Positions 54,296 to 63,332 of a DNA stretch of 64,000 bases are shown piece after piece; the first letter of the stretch is position 1, and the number at the start of each line of letters is the position of its first letter. The DNA lies in assembly GCA_021780695.1 (NCBI GenBank), contig JAJXYD010000001.1:1-64000 (forward strand), written 5' to 3'. Both the position numbers and the translations under genes were made by a program. This DNA comes from Deltaproteobacteria bacterium (GTDB lineage Bacteria > Desulfobacterota > Syntrophobacteria > Syntrophobacterales > Syntrophobacteraceae). Under the pieces are notes generated by a model, which saw nothing but the letters and a program-made list of their open reading frames with translations, ran no database searches and was not told the DNA's origin.

Positions 54296-55309
54296 ATGGC
54301 CATCTCACCCGAAGACGTGCGTTTCCTAAGCGTTGAAGACAATCCTAGCTGCTACCCCGGTTATGTCTCCTTTTCACTCCTGGGGCTTATCCCCGAAACC
54401 AATGCGCCGTGCGAACTGTTCATTTCCGCATGCGGCCGGGCAGCGGGCGGTTCGCGCCTTCTAACCATGCTCGAGTCCGGGCGGTCCATAGCGGCCGGAC
54501 TGCTTGAAAAACTTACCAGGGAAGGGTTACTCATCGGCTATGTGAAAATCGAGGACCTCTATATGCTTCAGGACTATTTTAGAAACTCCATCCGTGAGGC
54601 CGCAAAGATGGACTGTCCCGCCTCCGACAAGCTCGACTGCCTGATGTATGAAAACACCCTGTGCGCAATCAAGGCCGCAATACTCGATCCTCGAAACGGA
54701 AAACGGCTGACCGCCGGCGCCCTTATGGTTCGAAATATAGTCGAGAGCCTCTGGAGGGATAAACAGACCCGCAGGGTCCTTATCTCCTTGATGATTTGGA
54801 ACGACCTGCTCTACAGCCACTGCCTTAACGTGTGCGTCCTGGGGTTAAACCTCATGCGCACCCAGGGTTGGGAACACAGGGAAATCGATGAGCTGTCCAG
54901 GGCATTTTTGTTCTACGACATTGGGATGACTACTGTGCCGCTTAGTATCAACGAAAAGGTAACTCCTTTGAGTGAAGAGGAGCGCCAACGGATCGAAGCT
55001 CACCCCACGGCTTCCGTTGAGCTCCTAAAAAAGGTCTCGGGGATGACGCCCTCAATTCTAGGCATAGTGCTGAGCCACCACGAAAATCTCGACGGTACGG
55101 GGTATCCCCGAAAACTCTCAGGGACTCAATTGTCCCCGGGGGCCCGCCTGCTAAGGATCATCGACACCTACGATGCCATGACCTCGCCCAGGGCAAACCG
55201 GCTTGCGCTAAAGCCCGAGCAGGCTCTGGCCATGATGACTCACGAAATGTCGCAAAAACTGGACCAGAAAATCCTAAAGGAATTCATCGCCTCCCTTGGG
55301 TTGACATGA
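54296..55309 (+). CDS. HD-GYP domain protein with degenerate HD pair
   Basis: 337 residues. The C-terminal 200 residues are HD-GYP-like: SHCLNVCVLGLNL, FYDIGMTTVP, HPTASVELLKKVSGM and SHHENLDGTGYPRKLSG. The usual HDIGK reads YDIGM (Tyr207-Asp208), so one metal-binding histidine is lost, while GYP (269-271) is intact. c-di-GMP hydrolysis is therefore uncertain; a binding or signalling role is possible. It follows the hybrid kinase by 21 bases and may be its output. Confidence 0.88.
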   Translation: MAISPEDVRFLSVEDNPSCYPGYVSFSLLGLIPETNAPCELFISACGRAAGGSRLLTMLESGRSIAAGLLEKLTREGLLIGYVKIEDLYMLQDYFRNSIREAAKMDCPASDKLDCLMYENTLCAIKAAILDPRNGKRLTAGALMVRNIVESLWRDKQTRRVLISLMIWNDLLYSHCLNVCVLGLNLMRTQGWEHREIDELSRAFLFYDIGMTTVPLSINEKVTPLSEEERQRIEAHPTASVELLKKVSGMTPSILGIVLSHHENLDGTGYPRKLSGTQLSPGARLLRIIDTYDAMTSPRANRLALKPEQALAMMTHEMSQKLDQKILKEFIASLGLT

Positions 55310-55352
55310 CGAAGAGACCCCTTAGAGATTGCCGCCTGCGCTCCACGCTTGG

Positions 55353-56522
55353 TCAGGACATGGTCCTCCGGTACCCCTGATCCATCTTCAGCCCTTCGAT
55401 ATCGGTTGTCTTCTCGCCGCGTGAGGCTTTAATGTGATCGATATGCCTTTTTACAACCGCGCGTCTGTTTGCAAAGGCAAGGGCTGTTTCCTCTGTGATC
55501 CTTCCCCGTTTGAAAAGCGTCGAGATGTTTGCATCGAAGGTGGTCCATCCCAGGTGCTCGGATTGTTCCATCATTTCATAGAAGGTCTTGCCTTCGGCTT
55601 CGCCGTTTACGATAGCGTCCTGGACCCTTAGGCTGGTTCCCATGATTTCGTTTACTACGGCGCGGCCGCCGTTAATTTTGGGCAGCAGTCGCTGGGAGAC
55701 TATCCATTTCATGCTGTCCGCCAGCCGGATCCTTATTAGCCGTTCTTCTTCGAGTTCGAACATGCCGATAAGACGGTTTATACACTGGCTGACATCAGTT
55801 GTGTGAAGGGTGGTAAGGACAAGGTGGCCGGTTTCTGCCGCGCTCAATCCGATCTCCACCGTATCGCGGTCCCGCATTTCCCCAACCAGTATGACCTTGG
55901 GGGCTTGCCGCAACGCAGCGCGCAGTCCGTTTGCGAAGGAGTCGAAATCAAGGCCCAGTTCGCGCTGATTGAACGTGGCCTTGAGTTGGGGATGAACGAA
56001 TTCGACCGGGTCCTCGAGGGTCAGTATGTGATAAGGGTAGCGTAAATTGATTTCGTTGAGGATCGCGGCTAGGGTGGTCGTTTTACCGCTTCCCGTCGTG
56101 CCCGTGACAAAGACGATCCCCCTTTTTTCATCGGCTATCTGCTTGATTACCGCTGGAAGTCCCAGTTCTTCCACCGTAAGTATCCGGGTTGGAAGCTGGC
56201 GCATGGCTATCGAGTAGGCTCCCCGTTGAGAAAAAATGTTGACCCGAAACCGCGCCCGGCCGGGGAGGTGATAGGAAATGTCACACGAGCCGCTGCTAAG
56301 AAGGTTGCGTATGCCCCGGCTGTCTCTGCCAACCAGGTTCAAGGCGACGGTCTCGGTTTGAAAGGGTGTAAGGGCTTCGATGCCATACCCTTTGCAAACC
56401 GGTTTTAGCAACCCGTCAACCTCGGCCTGCATGGGTTTGCCGACCGTGAAATTGATGTCTGAGGCCGTGGGGTTCTCATCCAGAATACTCGCAAGAAGCG
56501 CATCCAGTTCTGCTTGTCTCAT
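55353..56522 (-). CDS. pilU: PilU-like twitching motility ATPase
   Basis: About 389 residues. Walker A GTTGSGKTTTLAAIL, Asp box ILTLEDPVEFVHP, Walker B KVILVGEMRD and His box HLVLTTLHTTD. A longer C-terminal tail (KRHIDHIKASRGEKTTDIEG) and the weak conservation of the AIRNLIRE motif region match PilU rather than PilT. It powers pilus retraction with PilT. AAAGGA precedes the ATG at 56522. The PilT gene is upstream on the same strand. Confidence 0.9.
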   Translation of the reverse strand: MRQAELDALLASILDENPTASDINFTVGKPMQAEVDGLLKPVCKGYGIEALTPFQTETVALNLVGRDSRGIRNLLSSGSCDISYHLPGRARFRVNIFSQRGAYSIAMRQLPTRILTVEELGLPAVIKQIADEKRGIVFVTGTTGSGKTTTLAAILNEINLRYPYHILTLEDPVEFVHPQLKATFNQRELGLDFDSFANGLRAALRQAPKVILVGEMRDRDTVEIGLSAAETGHLVLTTLHTTDVSQCINRLIGMFELEEERLIRIRLADSMKWIVSQRLLPKINGGRAVVNEIMGTSLRVQDAIVNGEAEGKTFYEMMEQSEHLGWTTFDANISTLFKRGRITEETALAFANRRAVVKRHIDHIKASRGEKTTDIEGLKMDQGYRRTMS

Positions 56523-56624
56523 GATCGTCCTTTCTGCGCCGTTTGGGCCTCTTTTTTGACTGCCCAAAAAGGCAAAGGGCAAAAAGGAAACCCGCCCAGT
56601 CTCCTAAGCGTGAACAAAAGGCCG

Positions 56625-57707
56625 CTAGACCTCCGTAAAGTCCGGAGGAGTCTCGGTAAGGTATTGGCGAAATTTCTCCTTGTCCACACATTTCATGTAG
56701 GCTTCGGTCGGGTCTATTCGACCCGCCTGAAGGTGAGCCCATATCGCATCGTCGAGGGTCTGCATCCCGTACTTTTTACCCGTCTGAAGGGCCGAGGGGA
56801 GTTGATGGGTCTTGGATTCACGGATCATTGCCCTTACAGCATGGGTGGCTATCAAAATTTCAAGGACTGCCACACGGCCCTTCACGTCGATTCTTTTAAA
56901 AAGTGCCTGGGAGATTACAGCCCGGATACCGTCGGCCAGGGTCGAGCGAATCTGTGCCTGTTCGCCTACGGGAAATACCTCTATTATACGGTCGATCGTC
57001 TTTGGAGCGCTCTGTGTGTGGAGGGTGGAAAAAACAAGGTGGCCTGTGGCCGCGGCTTCGATGGCCAGCCGGATTGTCTCGAGGTCTCGCATTTCGCCAA
57101 CGAGGATAATGTCGGGATCCTCGCGAAGAGAGGCCCTGAGAGCTGAGGCGAAACTTCGCGTGTGCGTACCCACTTCCCGGTGATTTATCAGACAGCTTTT
57201 GCTTGTATGCACAAACTCTATGGGATCTTCAATGGTTATAATATGTTCTTTTCTCTTGCGGTTTGCCTCGTCTATTATGGCCGCAAGGGTTGTGGACTTG
57301 CCGCTTCCGGTTGGTCCGGTTACCAGTACGATTCCGCGGGGCAGAAGGGCCATCCTGTTTATGACTGCGGGAAGGCCAAGTTGCTCGACCGACAAAATCT
57401 CACTTGGGATCTCTCGAAATACCGCCCCAATGCCGTTTTTTTGAATGAAAAAATTGACCCGGTAACGGGCAAGGTTTGGAATTTCATAGGCAAAATCCAA
57501 ATCCCCCGTTTCTTCGAATATCTTTATCTTGTCTTCTGGCGTGATTTCGTAGAGCATCGTTCGTAATTCGTTGTCATCAAGGATTTTAAATTTTACACGC
57601 TCCAGATCGCCTCGAATCCTCAAAACCGGCTGCTGGCCCGAAACCATGTGAAGGTCGGAGGCCTTTTGTTCGTTCATAAGCTTAAAGAAGGCATCAATTT
57701 TAGCCAT
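56625..57707 (-). CDS. pilT: Twitching motility retraction ATPase PilT
   Basis: 360 residues. KASDLHMVSGQQPVLRI, Walker A GPTGSGKSTTLAAII, Asp box IITIEDPIEFVH, Walker B DIILVGEMRDLETI, His box HLVFSTLHTQSAPKTIDRI, and the C-terminal AVRAMIRESKTHQLPSALQ that is characteristic of PilT. It disassembles type IV pili. AAGGAG precedes the ATG. It is followed by the PilU-like gene. Confidence 0.94.
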   Translation of the reverse strand: MAKIDAFFKLMNEQKASDLHMVSGQQPVLRIRGDLERVKFKILDDNELRTMLYEITPEDKIKIFEETGDLDFAYEIPNLARYRVNFFIQKNGIGAVFREIPSEILSVEQLGLPAVINRMALLPRGIVLVTGPTGSGKSTTLAAIIDEANRKRKEHIITIEDPIEFVHTSKSCLINHREVGTHTRSFASALRASLREDPDIILVGEMRDLETIRLAIEAAATGHLVFSTLHTQSAPKTIDRIIEVFPVGEQAQIRSTLADGIRAVISQALFKRIDVKGRVAVLEILIATHAVRAMIRESKTHQLPSALQTGKKYGMQTLDDAIWAHLQAGRIDPTEAYMKCVDKEKFRQYLTETPPDFTEV

Positions 57708-58651
57708 GCATCACTCCTTGACGAATTGGATTACATCCCCAGACCCCTCGGGCAAAAATCGCCGCCTCACGGCGACATGGCTTTGATTTCGGTTGCAGGC
57801 CTAAAGGCACGTGCGCTCCAAACCTTGTTCCGGGTGCGAATAACTCTGCAATTTTGATGGCAAGGCTTACACCTTAAGCAATAACCATGCCCCAAAACCC
57901 TCAGCAGATCCAGCCTTTTTTATATGTTTCAATGCAGTGGCCGTTCACCGCATTGCCTAGCGGAACTCTTTTCCGGAAATTCTTTGAAAGATACCATTAA
58001 AATGAAGATTCAGCAAAGATCTGCTCTTGCAAAAGTCGGCATTTCTAGATGTTCTTCGTATTGAGCTCTCATGGGATTTGGCCGATTCGTTTCCTCGGTG
58101 GCTGGTGGGATCAAGAGGAACGTTCCCGGCTCCAGAAACCATGGCAGCTTCAGACATAGCTGTGAAAAAGTCTATTGAGTCACTTAAATTTATCAGGCAA
58201 CCATGACTGTTGGTTAGACATCCATTGATGTTAGCTTTGTGTGAACGTCTGTTGTGCGAAGGGCTAAATATCCTAGCCAGAGGCATCGCCCCGGGCCTAT
58301 GGTTGTCCCATAAGTTTCCCTGAGCCCTGAAAGGGCGAAATATCTGCGGTTAAATCCCAGAAGAGTTCTATAAGTGGTTCCTTAAAACACGTTTTTGAAA
58401 CTGACCGTGATTTAAAGAGAACTGTAAAAAGACGGCAAAAAAGGGAGGATAAAATTAGAGGAGGGGGCTTTTCAGCCAAAGCTTCCTAAACCTCTGCCGG
58501 ATGCTAAGTGGCGTCGGTGTCCAAATGTTTTAACGCTTCAGTAAACCCGCCGGGAGCGCGAAAAAGGACTTCGAGCTTTTCAGCCCTCCTTCTTCGCGAC
58601 TCCGCTTGCGGGTTTAATGTCCATTTTGTATCGAACTTAGTCCCAATAGCT
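57708..58651. other. Long gene-free stretch
   Basis: No gene supported on either strand. It contains a near-perfect hairpin (CAATGCAGTG with CACCGCATTG near 57932-57957) and a block at about 58255-58360 that resembles a repeat common in other genomes (GCCCTGAAAGGGCGAAATATC). Confidence 0.35.
58255..58360. repeat. Palindrome-rich intergenic repeat (REP-like)
   Basis: GAAGGGCTAAATATCCTAGCC at one end and CCCTGAAAGGGCGAAATAT at the other are partly inverse, with a CCCGGGC centre. I recall similar blocks in several unrelated genomes. Only one copy is seen here. Confidence 0.35.
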
Positions 58652-59536
58652 TTACTTACCGCACCCTCCCCCCGGGCACATCTTGAAAGGTTGTACGGTT
58701 TTGCCGCACCGATCCACCACTTCGGCCGTAAACCGTCCTATGGCGCTCAATAGCGGAGTGTCCTCGGGGGTCTCCAGAAGGGGCCTGCCCCTGTCTGAAG
58801 CTTCGACCATGCGCGGATCAAACGGCAGGCTTCCCAGAAAATGGATGTCCATCTGCTTGGCTGTTCGCGCGCCTCCGCCTTTGCCCAGCAAAGGCGTCTC
58901 GGCGTTGCAGTGCGGGCAGACAAAGCCGCTCATGTTTTCAACGAGGCCGAGAATTTGCATTTTAACCTGTTTGCAAAAATTTATCGACTTTCTGACGTCC
59001 GCAAGCGCTATTTCCTGCGGGGTCGTCACTACTACCGCCTTGGCGTCCGGAATGGTTTGAATCACGCTTAACGGCTCGTCTCCCGTTCCCGGAGGTGAAT
59101 CTATTACCAGAAAATCCAGGTCTCCCCACTCCACATCCGAGATAAACTGCTTTATAACCCCATGCTTTATGGGACCTCGCCAGATAACGGCCGCATCCCT
59201 GTCTTCCAAAAGACATTCGATCGAAATGATGTGCAACTTTTCATTATAGGCATGCGGTATCATGCGTTTTTCGGCAGTAAAACCGAAAACGCCTTCGATT
59301 CCGAACATGCGCGGGATGCTTGGTCCGTGAAGATCTACGTCGAGCAGGCCGACTCTGCGACCCAACTTCGCAAGGCTGAGCGCCAGATAGGCAGCCACAC
59401 TGCTCTTTCCAACCCCGCCCTTGCCGCTCATTACAAGCAGCTTGTGACCGATACGGCCCAGCTGCTCCTGTATCCGCGCGTCTTCTTCATTTTGCTGCTG
59501 CCCGTGTCCGCACTGTGAACCTTCGCAAGAACTCAT
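58652..59536 (-). CDS. Mrp/NBP35-family Fe-S carrier ATPase
   Basis: 294 residues. A Cys-rich N-terminus (CEGSQCGHG), deviant Walker A VMSGKGGVGKSSVAAYLAL, VLDSPPG-type switch region (VIDSPPGTGDEPLSV), the FVCPHCNAE cluster-binding pair and a C-terminal CPGGGCGK. It binds and delivers iron-sulfur clusters with ATP. It lies downstream of the DtxR and NifU-like genes on the same strand, forming a metal/Fe-S neighbourhood. Confidence 0.93.
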   Translation of the reverse strand: MSSCEGSQCGHGQQQNEEDARIQEQLGRIGHKLLVMSGKGGVGKSSVAAYLALSLAKLGRRVGLLDVDLHGPSIPRMFGIEGVFGFTAEKRMIPHAYNEKLHIISIECLLEDRDAAVIWRGPIKHGVIKQFISDVEWGDLDFLVIDSPPGTGDEPLSVIQTIPDAKAVVVTTPQEIALADVRKSINFCKQVKMQILGLVENMSGFVCPHCNAETPLLGKGGGARTAKQMDIHFLGSLPFDPRMVEASDRGRPLLETPEDTPLLSAIGRFTAEVVDRCGKTVQPFKMCPGGGCGK

Positions 59537-59930
59537 TAAATGTACCCCCTTGTGGATTATTGATTCGAAATTGGATTTCGAGCAACCTCGTGTGCCGCCT
59601 TATTGCCAAAAGGCCTTGGCTTTCGAAGTCGCATCGGAGCGTGCCGGTCTTTCCCCATTGTCAAATTGTTCCGGGCCGCACGCGGAACATCCGGTTCCAC
59701 CCCTGGAGCCCCCGAAGCTAATCGCTGCGCTAGTTTTAACTCCTAGCCTTTATCACTCTCCGAAGCTCGAATACGCTTACCTTTATTTTAATCATGAATG
59801 CCGGGCGCGGAAAAGAAGAAAAAAACAGAGGATCAAAGTCGCTGTGGCAGGCTGCAAAGCTTGCATGGCCGGTGGCTATGGCTGCCCTGGTCAATTCGGA
59901 TGTCTTTTGGCCCCGGCTTTGCCTCTGTAA
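59537..59930. other. Gene-free stretch
   Basis: No gene supported. Frames on the plus strand show cysteine-rich ends but no ribosome binding site or recognisable domain. Confidence 0.3.
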
Positions 59931-60479
59931 TTAGTTCCCGGTGCTTGCCGGTTCATCCTCCTCGATTTCATCCAGGCATATCTTCAAGCATTCCCGGCAG
60001 TTCGATGACTTCTCACCGCCTTCGCAAAAAAGGGTAAAAGCTTGCGACCAGTCTATGCCGGTGCGCGGGCAGCTTTTTAGAAACTGGACAAAACGCACCA
60101 GGCGCTCGACGGCGATCGAATCTATTGCATGCTCGATGCGGCAGGCGTTTAATTCCGCATGTTCGCAATCGAGCTGCAAGGTGGATGTGAAAAATTCCTT
60201 CAATATCCTGTGACGGTGTATGAAGTCGAGTGCGATCTCGCGTCCTTCACCGGTCAAAGTGATGGAGCTGTATGGACTGTAGTGGATAAGTCTTCGGTCG
60301 GCCAGAATCTTGAGCGCACCGGTAACTGAGGGGCGTCGCACACCCATCTGGTCGGCTATGTCCTTTGCGCGGGCCACGCGGTTGGATTGCTCCAGGTGGA
60401 AGATAACTTGGAGGTAGTCTTCAAGGCTGGCGGAAAGCCCTTTGGTTTTTTTGTCGCGTGGTTTGCGGGCGCTGTTCAT
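59931..60479 (-). CDS. DtxR/MntR-family metal-dependent repressor
   Basis: 182 residues. Winged helix (LEDYLQVIFHLEQSNRVARAKDIADQMGVRRPSVTGALKIL) then the dimerisation/metal region (HRHRILKEFF, DCEHAELNACRIEHAI). The tail carries CxxC-type cysteines (CRECLKIC) unusual for classic DtxR. It would repress metal uptake or Fe-S genes when iron or manganese is bound. GAGGA precedes the ATG. Confidence 0.9.
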   Translation of the reverse strand: MNSARKPRDKKTKGLSASLEDYLQVIFHLEQSNRVARAKDIADQMGVRRPSVTGALKILADRRLIHYSPYSSITLTGEGREIALDFIHRHRILKEFFTSTLQLDCEHAELNACRIEHAIDSIAVERLVRFVQFLKSCPRTGIDWSQAFTLFCEGGEKSSNCRECLKICLDEIEEDEPASTGN

Positions 60480-60501
60480 GTGCAGTCCTCAAGCCTTTTT
60501 G

Positions 60502-60924
60502 TCAATCCCCTCGGTTCTCGACTCCACGGCCAGAGTTGGCCTTGTAGTAGTCGCCTATGGCCTCCCCAAGCGTGTTTACCGCAAGTCTTGCGCAGTGCAG
60601 ATGATCCTCGGGCAGCCCGCCAAGCTTCCCGGCCAACTCCTCGGGCTCTATACGCAGCGCCTCCTCGATCCGCCTGCCTTGTGCCATTTCGCTCATGGCG
60701 CTCGCGCAGACCCAGGTGTAAATGCACCCCTGTGGCCTTACCTTCACCTCCTTTATCGTTTCGTCTTCGACTTTTAAAAATACCTCCATCGAATCGCCGC
60801 ATTGGCCTACCGCAATGGCTTTAGCGCTGCAATTTTCAATAGAGCCGATATTTACGGGATGCTCGGCCAATCGCAAAAAATTGTGGCTCACCTGGCTTAA
60901 CCCCGAAAATTTGTCCTCCGACAT
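60502..60924 (-). CDS. NifU-like iron-sulfur cluster scaffold
   Basis: 140 residues. The three scaffold cysteines are visible in GQCGDSMEVF, WVCASAM and HCARLAVNTL, with the conserved Asp in CGD. It holds nascent clusters for delivery. GGAG precedes the ATG. Upstream of the DtxR gene on the same strand, spacing 22 bases. Confidence 0.88.
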   Translation of the reverse strand: MSEDKFSGLSQVSHNFLRLAEHPVNIGSIENCSAKAIAVGQCGDSMEVFLKVEDETIKEVKVRPQGCIYTWVCASAMSEMAQGRRIEEALRIEPEELAGKLGGLPEDHLHCARLAVNTLGEAIGDYYKANSGRGVENRGD

Positions 60925-61400
60925 TACCGTCTCTCCTCTCCTAAAGCTATCTCTAAAAGACCTAAATCAAGAATGGAGCCAATCAAAAAACGCGCCACTA
61001 AGGCTTAAAGGCCCTCTTCCAGGTCTTAGGGGATAGTCGCAAAAAAGATCAAGGTGCTTTTGGTTTCCTTGTTGTAGCTAAACCGGTACGAATTGTTTCC
61101 ACTTTACAGCCTTTGTCCTAGTGCTTACCCTTCTTGAAACGGTTCGAATCCGTACCGGACATCGCCATCTCAACTTGATCCTTTGCCTCTTCGACCAACA
61201 TTGCTGCTCGAAAGTTGCTCTTCTTTGGGAAAAGCGGAACAGATTTCAAGCTAAGGGTCGCGCCTTTCAGCGGCTAGCCTTGCTCATCTATTGGCTCAAG
61301 CGCAAAGTGCGTTCAAATCTGGCTCTCTTGTAACAGCGCCGTCTGGAATGGCTTGGTGGCAATTAAGGGGTGACATTAAAAACTCCAAGGAGAAAAAGCC
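60925..61400. other. Intergenic region with shared 15-mer and an inverted repeat
   Basis: AATTGTTTCCACTTT at 61091-61105 recurs at 63207-63221. CCGGTACG (61083-61090) and CGTACCGG (61151-61158) form an inverted repeat around a T-arm-like GGTTCGAATCC. No gene. Confidence 0.4.
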
Positions 61401-62036
61401 ATGAAGAAACAAGTCCTTAACTATGATACTCTGCTTAAGGTTGCCGGTGTCGTATCGCATTCAAAAGATCCTGAAGAAGTCGTGTTGTTAACGGTTGAAT
61501 CCATAAAAACAGCCCTGGATGTCAAGGGATGCGCCTTGTTTCTAGTCGATCGGCGCACCGATCAACTCGATCTGGCCGCATCTTTTGGCTTGAGCAAAGA
61601 CTACCTCGAAAAGGGGCCGGTCAGCGCATTACGTTCCATAAATCAATCGCTGGAAGAGGGGCCGGTCGCAATTTACGACGTAACCGACGATCCTAGAATC
61701 CAGTACCCTGAACAGGCACAAAAAGAAGGCATTGTTTCCATTCTTTCCGTTCCCGTTATGGCAGCCGGGCACTCGATCGGGGCTTTGCGCGTCTACACCG
61801 CCGAAGCTTGGGATTTTACCCTGGAAGATGTCAATTTTGTTCAGGCCATGGCCTCGATGGCCGGTATGGCCATCGAGATGGCTCGATTCTACAAGGGTTT
61901 AAAAGACAGTATCGAGGTTTTGAAGCAGTTTAGAGACCCAAAGACCATCAAACATACGCGGATAACTCCCTATGAGGGAGTTCCGGTAAGCGTGGCCCGC
62001 TCCGCCATGCGCAAAGAAGCGCCAGCTTCAGCTTAA
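61401..62036 (+). CDS. GAF domain protein
   Basis: 211 residues. A single GAF domain spans residues about 20-165: VLLTVESIKTALDVKGCALFLVD, LDLAASFGLSKDYLEKG, SILSVPVMAAGHSIGALRVYT and FVQAMASMAGMAIEMARFY. The C-terminus (about 40 residues) is basic and unstructured. No output domain, so it probably acts as a sensor partner. AAGGAG precedes the ATG. Confidence 0.88.
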   Translation: MKKQVLNYDTLLKVAGVVSHSKDPEEVVLLTVESIKTALDVKGCALFLVDRRTDQLDLAASFGLSKDYLEKGPVSALRSINQSLEEGPVAIYDVTDDPRIQYPEQAQKEGIVSILSVPVMAAGHSIGALRVYTAEAWDFTLEDVNFVQAMASMAGMAIEMARFYKGLKDSIEVLKQFRDPKTIKHTRITPYEGVPVSVARSAMRKEAPASA

Positions 62037-62150
62037 AAAATAACAGGTTATCGCCGGGGCCTAAAAACTGCTTCCCATCTCTTTTCCACCCCATTGCAGT
62101 TCCTGTTCGATGTGCGCGCCCCTTGTTTCCCATCTGCTCCGGCGATATCT

Positions 62151-62405
62151 CTACGACATTGCTCTGCCGCAACAACTGCCTGGAACGCATCCTTTTGATG
62201 ATGGAGAACCTCCGCAGCACCCGGTATCGCCGGGGCCCGGCAGTTTTGCTTCGCTCTTGCCCCCCGAGAGGCTCGACGGGGTCGAAAGAAGCTTTCTAAG
62301 ATCCGAGCCGCCGCACTTTTCGCAGCATACTTGCTCTCCGTCCGCATACACTATCTTTTCAAAAACATTGCCGCAGGTGGGACACGAAAATTCGAAGATC
62401 GGCAT
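62151..62405 (-). CDS. FmdB-type zinc ribbon protein with Cys-rich tail
   Basis: 84 residues. PIFEFSCPTCGNVFEKI and VCCEKCGGSDLRKLLS are the FmdB regulatory-protein zinc ribbon. The tail adds CCGGSPSSKGC and GSCCGRAMS, more cysteines than usual. GGAGG precedes the ATG. It may bind metal or clusters. Confidence 0.85.
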   Translation of the reverse strand: MPIFEFSCPTCGNVFEKIVYADGEQVCCEKCGGSDLRKLLSTPSSLSGGKSEAKLPGPGDTGCCGGSPSSKGCVPGSCCGRAMS

Positions 62406-62454
62406 AGTCCTTTTTCCTCCTTATTAAGGATGTTCAGGTTGGCTTTCCGCTTGG

Positions 62455-63027
62455 TTAAGGAACAGATTTTCTCGTCATGGCGGCCGAGCACCTGGGGCAG
62501 CGAAGTTGCGAACAGGGGATTCCACGTTCGTGGGGCAGCGTGGCGGCGCATTCAGGGCATACGCAAAGGCCTCCCGGCCCTCCCGCGCCTCTTAGTGCCG
62601 CCGGACCGGCCTCCGGGTCCTTTCGGGCAGGCGTTGGACCCTGGGGGCCTATGCCCGCGGCATTTGCTCCGCAGTGCGCCCCGCCTTTGTATCTGCGCTG
62701 TCCCCGACATCCCGGGAGCCAATATCTGGGATTGTCCAGTGCGCCTTTGCGGTAAGCCTCAAGGACTTCGCCTATGTCGCCTGCGATTCCGTGGATGATT
62801 TTTAAACCCAGGCTTTCGCCGTAGGTTAACATCTCGGGGCTAAGCGCGCCGCAGATCACTATCGTGATCCCCTGCCGGTGCAGGGAGCGCATGAGGGCGA
62901 ACCTGTTGTCCTCGTGCACGTGCAGTTCCCGGCCGGCCTCGGGTCCCTTTTCGGAAACGATCATAATTTTTGAGCACCAATCCAGTACGGGCGCTACTCG
63001 GGCGCGAAAGACCGGGATGGCCACCAT
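62455..63027 (-). CDS. NifX/NafY-family protein with C-terminal zinc ribbon
   Basis: About 190 residues. The N-terminal 105 residues are the dinitrogenase iron-molybdenum cofactor-binding fold (PVFRARVAPVLDWCSKIMIV, ITIVICGALSPEMLTYGESLGLKII, GDIGEVLEAYRKG). A low-complexity Gly/Pro linker leads to a zinc ribbon (CVCPECAATLPHERGIPCSQ then CPRCSAAM). AAGGAG precedes the ATG at 63027. No nitrogenase genes are nearby; related proteins accompany Mrp/MinD ATPases. Confidence 0.85.
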   Translation of the reverse strand: MVAIPVFRARVAPVLDWCSKIMIVSEKGPEAGRELHVHEDNRFALMRSLHRQGITIVICGALSPEMLTYGESLGLKIIHGIAGDIGEVLEAYRKGALDNPRYWLPGCRGQRRYKGGAHCGANAAGIGPQGPTPARKDPEAGPAALRGAGGPGGLCVCPECAATLPHERGIPCSQLRCPRCSAAMTRKSVP

Positions 63028-63089
63028 ACTTATCTCCTTAGCTCTTTGTCTCGAAAAGTTCGCTCCGAATCCGGGTCCTTTTTGAATTA

Positions 63090-63137
63090 TCAAAAAGCGC
63101 GCCATTCCAGCCAACCTCTGAAGAGGCGTTGAGCTGG
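63090..63137 (-). promoter_or_regulatory. Possible sigma-54 promoter and adjacent dyad for the NifX-type gene
   Basis: On the minus strand TGGCGC, five bases and TTGA (63090-63104) partly match the -24/-12 pattern. Immediately upstream CCAGCCAACCTCT and AGAGGCGTTGAGCTGG form an imperfect palindrome. Both are suggestive only. Confidence 0.35.
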
Positions 63138-63206
63138 CCTTGCCGGCAAAAAGGGGAGGGCAATAAAGGGCGCCAATCGTACCCTGTGCGCACAGATGAG
63201 GATGCA

Positions 63207-63221
63207 AATTGTTTCCACTTT
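63207..63221 (+). promoter_or_regulatory. Shared 15-mer AATTGTTTCCACTTT (candidate activator site)
   Basis: Exact match to 61091-61105. It lies about 50 bases upstream of the sigma-54 promoter at 63270, where an enhancer-binding protein site would be expected. Confidence 0.4.
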
Positions 63222-63269
63222 TTGCGGGGCTATGCCTTGCGGTCATATTTTAAAGCCGTATCAGGCCTC

Positions 63270-63285
63270 TGGCACGGAGATTGTA
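63270..63285 (+). promoter_or_regulatory. Sigma-54 promoter for the DUF5320 gene
   Basis: TGGCAC, five bases, TTGT: the -24 element is perfect, the spacing between GG and the -12 G is exact, and only the final -12 C is T. It lies 48 bases upstream of the start at 63333. Confidence 0.7.
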
Positions 63286-63332
63286 CTCTTTATCCTGCGG
63301 TGAAAATATCTTGACGAAAGGAGAGATTCGAC

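Noticed and set aside
57957-58286. Possible gene or transposase fragment in the long gap after pilT
   Set aside because: The translated sequence has no recognisable motif and no ribosome binding site.
59550-59930. Plus-strand frame with a Cys-rich end
   Set aside because: No start signal and no domain; cysteines fall in a region that reads equally well as non-coding.
61083-61158. tRNA-like sequence: 7-bp terminal pairing and a GGTTCGAATCC T-arm-like motif
   Set aside because: The T-loop stem overlaps the would-be acceptor strand, no D-arm or anticodon arm can be folded, and no CCA follows. It is an inverted repeat only.
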